A DNA stretch of 64,000 bases, from assembly GCF_014201875.1 (NCBI RefSeq), contig NZ_JACHFL010000001.1, positions 186,001 to 250,000 of the forward strand, in the 5' to 3' direction. Within the stretch, counting starts at the first letter, position 1; each line of letters starts with the position of its first letter. Positions 52,966 through 61,912 of this stretch are shown one piece after another. The notes below the pieces were generated by a model. That model saw only the letters and a program-made list of their open reading frames with translations, did not search any database and was not told the DNA's origin. Both the position numbers and the translations under genes were made by a program. This DNA is from Deinococcus humi. GTDB taxonomy: Bacteria; Deinococcota; Deinococci; Deinococcales; Deinococcaceae.

Positions 52966-54489
52966 TCAGCGCGTCCGCTCGCCGTCCATCAGGCGCCACA
53001 GCCCATGCGGGTTGGCGTCCTGCAGTTCGGGGGGCAGGGCGCGGTCGGGAAAGTCCTGATACGCGCGCAGTCGCGTAAAGCGCTCGATGGCGCGGCTGCC
53101 CACGCTGGTGCTGCTGCCCCCGTCGCTGGTGGCCGGAAAGGGACCGCCGTGGACCATCGCGTGGCCCACCTCCACCCCTGTCGGGAAGCCGTTCAGAACC
53201 ACACGCCCGGCCCGCGTGCCCATAGCGTGCAACAGGTCAGACAGGCCGTCCAGTTCGTCGTCCGTGGCGTGAAGCGTGGCCGTCAGTTGACCTTCCAGCC
53301 CGGCCAGCACGGGCGTGACCTCGGTCAGGTCTTCATAACGCACCGCCACACTGATGGGGCCGAAGACTTCATCGGCCAGCTCGGCGGTGAACTGGGCGAG
53401 AGGGACGCCGAGCAGTTGTGGCTGTGCCCCGATCTGGGTGGCCGCACCCTGGGTCAGGGCCTGGATGCCTGCTTTTGCCAGATGCCCCGCTGCTCCTTGC
53501 TGATAGGCCTTCAAAATGCCGCCCGTGAGCAGGGTGCAGGCCGGCGTCGCGTCCAGCCTGGCCGCCACCTGTTGCAGGAATTCATCGCCCACCTGACCCA
53601 CCGGGACGAACAGCAGGCCCGGCTGGGTGCACAGCTGACCGCCCGAACCGCTGATGCTGACGGCCAGCCCGTCCGCCAGCGCCGCCGCCTTCGCCTCCAG
53701 CGCAGCCTGGGTAAACACACTGGGATTGACGCTGCTCATCTCCGCGTAGACCGGGATCGGCACGTCGCGGGCCTGGGCCGCCGCCACCAGGGCCAGACCG
53801 CCGGTGCGGGAGCCGGTGAAGCCGACGGCGTGAATGTCGGGATGCTGGGCCAGTTGCACGCCCAGCTCGTAACCGTCCTCGTAAATGATGCCGAAGACAC
53901 CTGCGGGCAGGCCAACTTGCGCGGCCGCCTCCTGAATGGCCTCTGCGGCCAGTCTTGACGTGGCCGGATGCGCCGGGTGCGCCTTGACCACCACCGGACA
54001 GCCCGCCGCCAGCGCCGAGGCGGTATCGCCTCCGGCCACGCTGAAGGCCAGCGGAAAGTTGCTGGCCCCGAACACTGCCACCGGCCCCAGCGGGACGCGC
54101 AGGCTGCGCACATCCGGTTTGGGGAGCGGCTTGCGGGACGGGTCGCCGTGATCAATGCGGGCGTCCACCCATGAGCCCTCTGCCGCCACCCGCGCGAACA
54201 GGCGCAGCTGGTTGGCGGTGCGCCCCACCTCGCCGCGCAAGCGGGCCTCCGGCAGGCCGGTCTCCCCCATCGCCGCCGCGATCAGCTCGCCGGCCCGCGC
54301 CTCGATGCCGGCGGCGGCGGCGTTCAGGAAGTCGGCGCGCAGCTGGGGGGCACTCGCCGCGAAGCCCCTCGCCGCCTCGCTCGCCGCCGCCACGATGCTT
54401 GCCAGCTCCTGGGGGGTGGTCACGGGGAACGCGGGTGACAGCGGTTGTCCTGTGGCCGGATTCGTCGCCTGGAAAGTGCGGGCGGTCAT
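52966..54489 (-). CDS. 2,5-dioxovalerate (alpha-ketoglutarate semialdehyde) dehydrogenase
   Basis: A 507-residue aldehyde dehydrogenase oxidising alpha-ketoglutarate semialdehyde to alpha-ketoglutarate, the last step of hydroxyproline breakdown. VFGASNFPLAFSVAGGDTASALAAGCPVVVKAHPAHP is characteristic of this NADP-preferring group; catalytic E250 (VYAEMSSVNP) and C287 (GGQLCTQPG) are present. Its ATG overlaps the stop of the deaminase gene as ATGA. It is the last gene of the operon and is followed by a terminator. Confidence 0.93.
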   Translation of the reverse strand: MTARTFQATNPATGQPLSPAFPVTTPQELASIVAAASEAARGFAASAPQLRADFLNAAAAGIEARAGELIAAAMGETGLPEARLRGEVGRTANQLRLFARVAAEGSWVDARIDHGDPSRKPLPKPDVRSLRVPLGPVAVFGASNFPLAFSVAGGDTASALAAGCPVVVKAHPAHPATSRLAAEAIQEAAAQVGLPAGVFGIIYEDGYELGVQLAQHPDIHAVGFTGSRTGGLALVAAAQARDVPIPVYAEMSSVNPSVFTQAALEAKAAALADGLAVSISGSGGQLCTQPGLLFVPVGQVGDEFLQQVAARLDATPACTLLTGGILKAYQQGAAGHLAKAGIQALTQGAATQIGAQPQLLGVPLAQFTAELADEVFGPISVAVRYEDLTEVTPVLAGLEGQLTATLHATDDELDGLSDLLHAMGTRAGRVVLNGFPTGVEVGHAMVHGGPFPATSDGGSSTSVGSRAIERFTRLRAYQDFPDRALPPELQDANPHGLWRLMDGERTR

Positions 54490-55409
54490 GCGCCCACGAC
54501 CGCAGGCACGCGCGCGGACGCGGCGTTCAGGATCTCGCGGGTTTCGGCCTTCTCGGCGTCGGTGAGTTCCAGCCGGGGGGCGCGGACGCGGGCGCTGCCG
54601 TGCCCGGTTTCCTCCTGCACGAATTTGATCAGTTGCACGAACTTGTTCACCACGTCCAGGCGCAGCAGCGGCAGGAACCAGCGGTACAGTTCGGCGGCCT
54701 CCACCGTCCTGCCGTCACGGGCCAGTTCGAACAGGCGCACGCTCTCGGCGGGGTAGGCGTTGATCAGGCCCGCGACCCAGCCGGTGGCCCCCGCCGCCAC
54801 CCCCTCCACGATGGCGTCGTCGAGCCCCACCAGCACGTCCACCGACTCGGGCAGGGCGGCGCGCAGGGCGGTGACGCGGCGCACGTCCCCGCTGCTCTCC
54901 TTGACGCCGCGCAGGTTGGCGTGCTCCCCGGCCAGCTCGGCGATCTGGTGGGCCAGGAAATCGGTGCGGTACGCGCCGGGGTTGTTGTACAGGATCACCG
55001 GCAGTTCGGTGGCTTCCACCAGCGCGGCCATGTGCGCCTTCATCTCGCGCCAGTCACTGGTGTATACGTAGGGCGGCAGAGCCATCAGGCCGCCGCAGCC
55101 CACATCCCGCGCCGCTCTGGCCAGCCGCACGCCGCCCGCCGTGCTCAGGCTGGCGATGCCGGGAATCACAGGCTTGCCGTCCAGCGCGTCCACCAGCGTT
55201 TCCAGCACCGCCAGCTTCTCGTCCATCTCCAGCGTGTTGGTCTCGCCCAGCGAGCCCAGCGGAATCATGCCGCTGCACCCGGCGGCCATCATCCAGCGGG
55301 CGTGCTCACGCAGAAAGCCGTGGTCGACGCTGCCGTCGGCATTGAAAGGGGTGGTGATGGCGGGAAAGACGCCGCGGAAGGGGTGGGCGGTCGAGGCAGT
55401 GTTGGTCAT
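54486..55409 (-). CDS. 1-pyrroline-4-hydroxy-2-carboxylate deaminase (DHDPS family)
   Basis: A 307-residue class I aldolase-fold enzyme. Schiff-base K170 (RGVKESSGD) and Y141 (LPVILYNNPGAYRTD) are in place, as is GSLGETNTLEMDEK. DHDPS paralogues with this context deaminate and dehydrate pyrroline-hydroxycarboxylate to alpha-ketoglutarate semialdehyde; the flanking dehydrogenase and epimerase genes make that assignment far more likely than lysine biosynthesis. AAGGAG precedes the ATG at 55407-55409; the frame upstream is not homologous. It overlaps the next gene by four bases. Confidence 0.87.
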   Translation of the reverse strand: MTNTASTAHPFRGVFPAITTPFNADGSVDHGFLREHARWMMAAGCSGMIPLGSLGETNTLEMDEKLAVLETLVDALDGKPVIPGIASLSTAGGVRLARAARDVGCGGLMALPPYVYTSDWREMKAHMAALVEATELPVILYNNPGAYRTDFLAHQIAELAGEHANLRGVKESSGDVRRVTALRAALPESVDVLVGLDDAIVEGVAAGATGWVAGLINAYPAESVRLFELARDGRTVEAAELYRWFLPLLRLDVVNKFVQLIKFVQEETGHGSARVRAPRLELTDAEKAETREILNAASARVPAVVGA

Positions 55410-55467
55410 GGCAGGGCTCCTTGGGGTGAGGGGATGGGTTTGAGAAGAGACGGGAAGCTTTATGCGG

Positions 55468-56748
55468 TTACGGCGGACCCAGGGTGCTGGGGTCTTCCAG
55501 GAGATGGGCCAGCGGCAACGGCGCCAGCGGGGCGCGCACACCGCCAAAACGCCAGCCATACACGGTTTCACACGCGGGGCCACAGACCCGGCCCTGACAC
55601 GCGCCCATGCCGCAGCGGGTCTGGAGCTTGGCGGCGGTCCAGTCCGTGAACGGCTGCAACTGACCGTGCCGAACGTCCTCGCAGCGACAGACGACGGTGG
55701 TGGGCGACGGTGTGGGGAGGCGATCCGGGCGCAGGGCGAACGAGCGTTCCAGCACGCGCTGAAAGCGGCGCTGAAGCGCGGCGCGGCGCGGCGCATCCCG
55801 CAGGCGCTCCATCTGACCGCTGGCCGCGCAGCCAGCCACGAAGCCCTCCAACAGGGCGCCGTCCACGCCGCCGATGCCGCAGACCTCCCCGGCGGCGTAG
55901 ACCCCCGGGACGCCCGTGGCCCCCCAGGCACTGACCTGAACCGCGCCCGCACCATCGAGAGGGCAGCCCAGCAGCGCCGCCACGCGGGTTTCCGGCACGA
56001 GCCCGAAGCCCACGGCCAGCCAGTCGCAGTCCAGGGTGATTTCGCGCCGTCCACGCCGCAGGGTGACGCTCTGGAGCTGGTCCTGCCCACCGGCACTCAC
56101 CACGGCGCAGTCTGCCCAGTACGGCACGCCCAGCAATCCGGTGGCCAGGGCCAGCGCCTCGCGGGATTTGCCAGGCAGCCGCGCCGCCGCCATGCCGAAG
56201 GCCGCCACGTCCGGCAGGCTGGCCTGTTCGGCCACCGCCAGCACCCGCGCGCCCGCGCGCCGCAGCCCCGCCGCCACCGCCAGCAGCAGCGGCCCCGAAC
56301 CGGCCACCACCACCCGGCGGCCGCGCACGTCCAGCCCGCCCTTGTGCATGGCCTGCAGGCCGCCCGCCCCGACAACGCCGGGCAAGGTCCAGCCGTCAAA
56401 GGGGAGAAAGCGTTCGGTGGCCCCGGTGGCGAGAATGATTCGTTCTGCGTGAAGGTGACGCAGCCCAGCCGCAGAGGTCACGCTCAGCAGGTGTGTCCGC
56501 CCCCCGGCCTCTGCCGCAACCACTTCCGCGCCGCTCAGCACGGTGATGGCCGGGTGGGAGGCGACCTCCCGGAGCAGATCGCCCGCCGCTCCCTTCTGGC
56601 CGGCCGCCGCGCCGCGCCAGATCTGGCCGCCCGGTCCCGGCTGGGCGTCCAGCAGCAGCACCTGCAGCCCGCCCTGGGCCGCGACGAGGGCCGCCGTCAA
56701 TCCGGCCGGACCAGCGCCGACCACGACGACTTCCCATTCAGAAGTCAC
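55468..56748 (-). CDS. D-hydroxyproline dehydrogenase, FAD/NAD-binding subunit
   Basis: A 426-residue flavoprotein: N-terminal FAD site VVVVGAGPAGLTAALVAAQGG, second dinucleotide fold VVVAGSGPLLLAVAAGLRRAG, and a C-terminal BFD-like Cys cluster, VVCRCEDVRHG with CGMGACQGRVCGPAC. This is the HcnB/LhpE-type larger subunit of heteromeric D-hydroxyproline (or amino acid) dehydrogenases, working with the two proteins encoded just upstream. It overlaps the 2Fe-2S subunit gene by 11 bases and precedes the deaminase gene by 58. Confidence 0.87.
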   Translation of the reverse strand: MTSEWEVVVVGAGPAGLTAALVAAQGGLQVLLLDAQPGPGGQIWRGAAAGQKGAAGDLLREVASHPAITVLSGAEVVAAEAGGRTHLLSVTSAAGLRHLHAERIILATGATERFLPFDGWTLPGVVGAGGLQAMHKGGLDVRGRRVVVAGSGPLLLAVAAGLRRAGARVLAVAEQASLPDVAAFGMAAARLPGKSREALALATGLLGVPYWADCAVVSAGGQDQLQSVTLRRGRREITLDCDWLAVGFGLVPETRVAALLGCPLDGAGAVQVSAWGATGVPGVYAAGEVCGIGGVDGALLEGFVAGCAASGQMERLRDAPRRAALQRRFQRVLERSFALRPDRLPTPSPTTVVCRCEDVRHGQLQPFTDWTAAKLQTRCGMGACQGRVCGPACETVYGWRFGGVRAPLAPLPLAHLLEDPSTLGPP

Positions 56749-56992
56749 GGTTCACCTCCAGCAATCGCCGCACGTCCTGACCGTTGCGCACGGGCGTCAG
56801 GCAGGTGCGCACCGTCACGCCGTCCACCACGGCGCGGCATTCGGAGCAAGTTCCCATTCCGCACAGCGCCCCGCGCGGCTCGCCGCTCAGGCTGCGGCGC
56901 AGCGGCGAGAGGCCGGCGTTCTGAAGAGCGGCCAGCACCGTCGTTCCGGGCCGGGCCGTAACCCGCAGGCCGTCCAGCGTCAGCTCAGGCAT
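56738..56992 (-). CDS. D-hydroxyproline dehydrogenase, 2Fe-2S small subunit
   Basis: An 84-residue ferredoxin-like protein with the cluster loop GALCGMGTCSECRAVVDG and a last Cys in RTCLTPVR, matching HcnA/LhpF-type subunits that hand electrons between the two flavoproteins. It overlaps the upstream flavoprotein gene by eight bases and the downstream one by eleven, so three subunits are made in coupled fashion. The start MPELTLDG is the only ATG consistent with these overlaps. Confidence 0.87.
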   Translation of the reverse strand: MPELTLDGLRVTARPGTTVLAALQNAGLSPLRRSLSGEPRGALCGMGTCSECRAVVDGVTVRTCLTPVRNGQDVRRLLEVNRDF

Positions 56993-58103
56993 GGATGGCC
57001 TCGGGCACCCGGCCAAAACGGGCGGGCGTGAAATCATGGGCCAGCAACGCGGAGGGCTCCCCAAACAGCTGGGCGCCCAGCGCTTCCGCCGTTCCCAGCG
57101 CCGTGGTGATGCCGAGTCCCTCGTGGCCCGTTGCCAGGAACACGCCGTCCAGGTGGGGATGCGGCCCGATCAGCGGCAGGTGGTCGGGCGTGGCGCAGCG
57201 TTGTCCGGTCCAGACGCGCAGCGCGGAGGTCCGGGCCAGCGCGGGCAGAAAGTCGGCGGCGCGGCGCAGCATCCGGCGCAGCAGCGGCCAGTCGATGTCG
57301 CGGTCTGGCCGCTCGAACTGACGGCTGGACCCGATCAGCAGTTGCCCGGTGGGGCGTGGCTGCACGTTGAAGGCCACGCTGTCCCCGTCTCCTCCATGGG
57401 CGCTTTTCAGATAGCCGAGTTCGACAAGCTGATGGTTGACCGCTGGGGCACCGCGTTCGGTGATGAGCAGGTGGCCCTTGCGCTGCCGCAACGGTAGCTC
57501 GGGCAGCAGTTCCGCGGCCCCGATGCCGTTTGCCACCACCACCACATCGGCGCGCAGAACCACGCCGCCCGCCAGCCGCACGCCACCGTCGGTCAGGGCC
57601 ATCGCCGCCTCGCGCCGCAAGGTTGCGCCCGCCCGCTCCAGCAGAAACCGGGCCACCACCGGAGCGTAGACCACACTGTCGCCGGGGACGCGCAGGGCCC
57701 CGGCCAGTCCGGGACGCAGCTGTGGTTCGGTGCGGGACAGTTCGGCGGCGGTCAGCAGGGTCGCCCTGCGGCCCGCCGCCAGATACGCCTGACGTTTGGG
57801 CTCCACCGCCGCCAGTTCCTCGTCGTCGCTGGCCACCCACAGCGTGCCGCAGGTGTGGTAGTCGGCCTGCGGGGGCAGGGCCGGAGCCAGCGCCTCCCAC
57901 AGTTCCAGGCTGCGGGCCGTCAGGGCCAGTTGCGCGGGGCTGTCGTCCATGACCACCAGATGACCCATGCTCGCCGCCGTCGCGCCGCCGCCGACCGGCC
58001 CCGGCTCCAGCACCGTCACCCGTGCGCCGCCGCGCGCCAGGGTGTCCGCGCAGGCCGCGCCTACCATGCCGCCGCCAATCACGATGGCGTGCAAGGCGCT
58101 CAC
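56985..58103 (-). CDS. D-hydroxyproline dehydrogenase, DAO-type FAD subunit
   Basis: A 372-residue D-amino-acid-oxidase-fold flavoprotein. The FAD site [21 protein letters not shown] is at the N terminus; [15 protein letters not shown] and [17 protein letters not shown] are conserved C-terminal elements. It probably carries the catalytic site oxidising cis-4-hydroxy-D-proline to pyrroline-4-hydroxy-2-carboxylate. The start is GTG (58101-58103), which overlaps the epimerase TGA as GTGA. It could act alone as an oxidase, but the adjacent small subunits argue for the heteromeric dehydrogenase. Confidence 0.87.
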   Translation of the reverse strand: MSALHAIVIGGGMVGAACADTLARGGARVTVLEPGPVGGGATAASMGHLVVMDDSPAQLALTARSLELWEALAPALPPQADYHTCGTLWVASDDEELAAVEPKRQAYLAAGRRATLLTAAELSRTEPQLRPGLAGALRVPGDSVVYAPVVARFLLERAGATLRREAAMALTDGGVRLAGGVVLRADVVVVANGIGAAELLPELPLRQRKGHLLITERGAPAVNHQLVELGYLKSAHGGDGDSVAFNVQPRPTGQLLIGSSRQFERPDRDIDWPLLRRMLRRAADFLPALARTSALRVWTGQRCATPDHLPLIGPHPHLDGVFLATGHEGLGITTALGTAEALGAQLFGEPSALLAHDFTPARFGRVPEAIHA

Positions 58104-59071
58104 CCCTCTCCTGGCCGGATGCCCCAGGCGAAGGGATCTTCGGGCTGCACGATCAGATCGCCCTGCATGGTCACAAAGGCCCGCCCAGTGATGACGGGAT
58201 GCACCTGCCCGCTGTGCAACGAATACTGCCCCTCGAACACGCTGCCGATCACGCTCTCCTGCCGCCAGACCTGGCCGGGTGCCAGTCTGCCGTCCGCGGC
58301 CAGGCACGCCAGCTTGGCGCTGGTGCCCGTGCCGCAGGGGCTGCGGTCGTACGCGCCGCCAGGGCACATCACGAAGTTGCGGTTGACGCCGCCTGCATGG
58401 CTGAACAGCTCGATGTGGTCGATCTCCGCCCCACCTTCCCCGGTGATCCCCGCCTCCTCCAGGGCCTGACGAATCCGCAGCGTCTCGTCGGTCAGGGCCG
58501 GGAGAGTGTCCAGGCTCAGAACCCGCTCTCCCACGTCCACCAGAAAGAACCAGTTGCCGCCCCAGGCCACGTCGCCGCGCACCTCGCCCAGCCCTTCCAC
58601 GCTGACCGCCACGTCCTGCAAATGCCGGAAGGCGGGCACGTTCGCCACGCTGACGCGGCCATCGTCATGCAGGGTGGCGGTCACCACACCCACCGGGGTC
58701 TCGATGCGGTGGGCGCCGGGACCGATGCGCCCCAGGTACGCCAGCGTCGTCACCACGCCCATCGTGCCGTGGCCGCACATGCCCAGCGGCCCGGCGTTGT
58801 TGAAATAGATCACTCCAGCCACGCAGTCCGGCGACCTGGGCGGCAGCAGCAGCGCACTGACCAGGACATCGTTGCCGCGAGGCTCCAGGTTGACCAGGGT
58901 GCGCCAGCGATCAAAGTCGCGCCCCAGGGCCTCGCGCTGCTGCGCCAGGGTCTCGCCCGGCAGTTCCGGAAAGCCGCCCAGCACCACGCGGGTCGGCTCG
59001 CCCGCCGAATGGGAATCCACAAAGCTGATCCGGTGCCTGACCGTGGAGACGGAAGTGGGGGCGAGCGACAT
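58100..59071 (-). CDS. 4-hydroxyproline 2-epimerase
   Basis: A 323-residue proline-racemase-fold enzyme with both catalytic cysteines, C99 ([12 protein letters not shown]) and C246 ([12 protein letters not shown]). Two cysteines indicate racemase/epimerase rather than trans-3-hydroxyproline dehydratase, and the surrounding genes point to trans-4-hydroxy-L-proline as substrate, converted to cis-4-hydroxy-D-proline. First gene of a six-gene operon with overlapping ends. TACCGT (59077-59082) ends five bases before the ATG, again leaderless. Confidence 0.92.
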   Translation of the reverse strand: MSLAPTSVSTVRHRISFVDSHSAGEPTRVVLGGFPELPGETLAQQREALGRDFDRWRTLVNLEPRGNDVLVSALLLPPRSPDCVAGVIYFNNAGPLGMCGHGTMGVVTTLAYLGRIGPGAHRIETPVGVVTATLHDDGRVSVANVPAFRHLQDVAVSVEGLGEVRGDVAWGGNWFFLVDVGERVLSLDTLPALTDETLRIRQALEEAGITGEGGAEIDHIELFSHAGGVNRNFVMCPGGAYDRSPCGTGTSAKLACLAADGRLAPGQVWRQESVIGSVFEGQYSLHSGQVHPVITGRAFVTMQGDLIVQPEDPFAWGIRPGEG

Positions 59072-59076
59072 GCCTC

Positions 59077-59140
59077 ACGGTACGCCTGTCCTGGGTCCCC
59101 TGTCTTGGCGAACTTCGTGGGATTGGCCGCCGAATTCGGC
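59077..59140. promoter_or_regulatory. Divergent control region of the hydroxyproline operon
   Basis: Contains the epimerase -10, TACCGT (59077-59082, minus), and a perfect 12-bp palindrome GCCGAATTCGGC (59129-59140) between it and the PAS-AraC gene. The palindrome is a candidate operator for the divergent regulator; the regulator's own -10 is unclear (CACAAT at 59140-59145). Confidence 0.5.
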
Positions 59141-59155
59141 ACAATGGGCGTGCCT

Positions 59156-59926
59156 ATGTTCTCCTCTGCTCCCAGCACCGGAAAACGGCCGGACCCCCTG
59201 CCACAGGAGATCCGGGACCTGGGCCTGGACGCCCTGCTGGACGTGCTGCACTATCTGCCCGACACCGTGGCCTTCGTGAAAGATGCACAGGGCCGCTACC
59301 TGTACGCCAACCGCACGCTGCTGGAGCGGCTGGGACGACCCAGCGTCCTGGGACTGCGGGCCAGCGAGGTCTTTCCGGCGTCGCTGGGCGCGGCCTACAC
59401 GCAGCAGGACACGGCGGTGCTGGCCGGGCGCACCCTGACCGAGCACCTGGAACTACACCTGTATCCGGGCGGTGGGGCGGGCTGGTGCCTGACCACCAAA
59501 CGGACGCTGGGAGAACCCCACGCCCCGGTCGGCCTGCTGGGCCTGTCACGCGATCTCCACCTGCCGCGCTCACACGTCTCGGCCAGAGGACTGGCCGCCG
59601 CCACCGCCCGGATCGAAGCCGAGTACGCCGCGCCGCTGAGCGTGCCGGAGCTGGCCCGCGCCGCCGGCCTGAGCGTGACCACCTTCGAGCGCCAGATCCG
59701 GCGGGTATACGGCCTGACGCCCTCACAACTGCTGACCCGCACCCGCATCCAGGCGGCCACGGCGCTGCTGTCCCAAACCCAGCTCTCGGTGGGACAGATC
59801 GCCGTGGAGTGCGGCTACTTTGACCACAGCGCCTTTGCCCGCGCGTTCAAGGGGGCCGTAGGTCTGACCCCCAGTGGGTTCCGGAGTTTTGTGCGAGGTG
59901 ACGCTGCAGCGCAGGCAAAGAGGTGA
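59156..59926 (+). CDS. AraC-family regulator with an N-terminal PAS domain
   Basis: A 256-residue regulator. Residues about 20-125 form a PAS domain (LLDVLHYLPDTVAFVKDAQGRYLYANRTLLERLG), and the C-terminal ~100 residues are two AraC helix-turn-helix motifs (LSVPELARAAGLSVTTFERQIRR and LSVGQIAVECGYFDHSAFARAFKGAVGLTPSGFR). It is divergent from the hydroxyproline operon and is its probable activator; the PAS pocket could sense an intermediate. An in-frame ATG at 59144 is an alternative start. Confidence 0.87.
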   Translation: MFSSAPSTGKRPDPLPQEIRDLGLDALLDVLHYLPDTVAFVKDAQGRYLYANRTLLERLGRPSVLGLRASEVFPASLGAAYTQQDTAVLAGRTLTEHLELHLYPGGGAGWCLTTKRTLGEPHAPVGLLGLSRDLHLPRSHVSARGLAAATARIEAEYAAPLSVPELARAAGLSVTTFERQIRRVYGLTPSQLLTRTRIQAATALLSQTQLSVGQIAVECGYFDHSAFARAFKGAVGLTPSGFRSFVRGDAAAQAKR

Positions 59927-59963
59927 GAGTCGTGTCAGACGTCCATTTCTAGACTGCGGGTCC

Positions 59964-60926
59964 ATGATCATCAAAGAGCTGGAAACGCAGACCCACACCG
60001 ATCCTCTGCGCCGCGCCGGGTACGAGGCCGAACGGCAGATGGCGCATTATCTGAAGAGGGCTTACGGCGAAGACCCGAACAAATTCGTCCTCAATAATCT
60101 GCGCGTGGAGCGTAAGGGCGAGGTGGCCCAGATCGATCACCTGATCGTGCTGCGTTTCGGGCTGCTGGTGGTGGAGAGCAAGAGCGTGGCTGGGCAGATC
60201 AGTGTGAACGAACAGGGCGAGTGGACGCGCTGGTGGAACCGTCAGGGCCGTGGAATGCCGTCACCCGTACTTCAGGGACGCCGGCAGCTTGAGCTGCTGT
60301 GCGCTCTGCTGACCGATCACACCGCCGAATTGCTGGAGAGGGGATTGTTCGGCCTGAAGCAGCGCACGTTCAGTGCCATGCAGCGCGACGTGCTGGTTGC
60401 CATCTCGGACGGTGGGCGAATCACCCGCAGGACCGAGGTGCCGGAGGTGGTCAAGGCCGATCAAGTACCAGAGCGGATACAGCACAAGGTGAGCGAGTTG
60501 CAAGGACGCCTGACAGCCTTCGCCTTCAGCGACGCCGAGATGACACGCATCTGCGCTTTTCTACAGAACCGCCATGTCCCGGCCAGTGAAGCTCAGTCGG
60601 CCACGGCATCGGTACCAGCGTCCTCCAAACCCACACCGCCCAGAGGCCTGACCGGCGTGGTCTCCCCTCCGCATTGCCCGCCCGTCGCCGCGCCTGCCAC
60701 CCAGGCTTCCCAGGGGCACACCTGTCGTCAGTGCCAGTCGAACCAACTTTCAGTCCAGTACGGCAAATACGGTTATTACTTCAAGTGCGGCGCATGTAGC
60801 GGCAATACACCTGCCCGACCCGTCTGTCCCACCTGCCAGGAGCCTGCTCGCCTGAGCAAGAGCGGTGCGGAGTTCACGGCGGCCTGTGCGGCTGGACACC
60901 AGTGGCGCTACTGGACGAACGTCTAG
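59964..60926 (+). CDS. NERD-domain protein with C-terminal zinc ribbon
   Basis: A 320-residue soluble protein. The NERD (nuclease-related) domain spans about residues 15-130, with a PD-(D/E)xK-like arrangement D58 (VAQIDHLIV) and E71-S-K73 (LLVVESKS). After a linker, three CxxC pairs (CRQC, CGAC, CPTC) in the last 60 residues form a topoisomerase-type zinc ribbon for nucleic-acid contact. NERD proteins are thought to act in DNA processing or defence, but the function is not established. TAGACT (59950-59955) ends eight bases before the ATG. It is convergent with ppsR. Confidence 0.82.
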   Translation: MIIKELETQTHTDPLRRAGYEAERQMAHYLKRAYGEDPNKFVLNNLRVERKGEVAQIDHLIVLRFGLLVVESKSVAGQISVNEQGEWTRWWNRQGRGMPSPVLQGRRQLELLCALLTDHTAELLERGLFGLKQRTFSAMQRDVLVAISDGGRITRRTEVPEVVKADQVPERIQHKVSELQGRLTAFAFSDAEMTRICAFLQNRHVPASEAQSATASVPASSKPTPPRGLTGVVSPPHCPPVAAPATQASQGHTCRQCQSNQLSVQYGKYGYYFKCGACSGNTPARPVCPTCQEPARLSKSGAEFTAACAAGHQWRYWTNV

Positions 60927-60942
60927 ACCTGGGAAGTGTCCC

Positions 60943-61764
60943 TCAGCGCCGCCGCAAGGCGCTCAGGATGCCCGCCGCGATCTCCTCGACGCTGGTGCTG
61001 GTGGTGTCGCGGACGGGCAGGCCCACGCGCTGAAACAGGCGTTCGGCGCGGCGGACCTCGAATTCACATTGTTCGGGGCTGGCGTAACGGCTGCCCGCCT
61101 TGCGCTGGGTGCGGATGGCGTGCAACCGGCGCGGATCGATGGTCAGGCCGTACAGCTTGTCGCGGTGGTGCTCCAGCGGAGCAGGCAGACTCGCGCGCTC
61201 GAAGTCATCCTCCGCCAGCGGATAGTTGCTGGCACGGACACCGTGTTGCAGGGCCAGGAAGAGGCTGGTGGGGGTCTTGCCCACCCGGCTGACCCCCACC
61301 AGGATCACGTCGGCCATGCCGTACTGCCGGTCACCCACACCGTCGTCGGTGGCCAGGGCAAAATCCAGCGCCTCCATGCGGCCCAGATACGCGCCCGAAT
61401 CGTGCATGTCGTGGTAGCCGCCCACCGTGCGCGCTGCCGGCTGCCCCAGTTCGGCCTCCAGGGCGTTGATGCCGGGGGTCAACAGGTCGAACAGATGGGC
61501 GGGGGCGGCCTGTAACTCGGCGAGCACCTCCGGCTGGGTGATGGTGGTGAAGAGGATCGGGCGTTCCCCGGCCTCGCTCAGCGCCCTGACCTCCTGGGCC
61601 ACGGCCCGCGCCGCCGCCACGTCCGCCGTGAAGGGCCGGGCAACGTAGCGCAGCGGCTGGCCCGGAAAGTGCGACAGCAACGCCCGGGCGATGTTATCGG
61701 CGGTCAGACCGGTGTGGTCGCTGACGATCAGCACCGGGCGGGCAGGCGGAGGCGTGGTGGACAT
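60943..61764 (-). CDS. ppsR: PEP synthase regulatory protein (kinase/pyrophosphorylase)
   Basis: A 273-residue DUF299-family enzyme that switches PEP synthase off by ADP-dependent phosphorylation of a threonine and on by phosphate-dependent removal. [17 protein letters not shown] at the N terminus, the P-loop [15 protein letters not shown] and the C-terminal [18 protein letters not shown] are diagnostic. It is divergent from ppsA, its expected target. The start [10 protein letters not shown] (61762-61764) is where homology begins; AGAGG sits almost on the ATG. Confidence 0.93.
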   Translation of the reverse strand: MSTTPPPARPVLIVSDHTGLTADNIARALLSHFPGQPLRYVARPFTADVAAARAVAQEVRALSEAGERPILFTTITQPEVLAELQAAPAHLFDLLTPGINALEAELGQPAARTVGGYHDMHDSGAYLGRMEALDFALATDDGVGDRQYGMADVILVGVSRVGKTPTSLFLALQHGVRASNYPLAEDDFERASLPAPLEHHRDKLYGLTIDPRRLHAIRTQRKAGSRYASPEQCEFEVRRAERLFQRVGLPVRDTTSTSVEEIAAGILSALRRR

Positions 61765-61912
61765 GCCTCTAGGGTGACAGGTCCATGGCCGGGTGTCTCC
61801 CTTCGCGGAACAGCCCGCGCCCTGAACGTCCCGACCCGCTAAACTGCGGGCGTACCCAACACTAATCCGATTGCTTTTCGCACGTTCTTCCCCACACCAA
61901 CGGAGAAAACCC

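Noticed and set aside
54171..55649. 492-residue plus-strand ORF in the hydroxyproline operon
   Set aside because: Arg/Pro/Ala-rich antisense frame; the minus strand carries the dehydrogenase and deaminase with catalytic residues.
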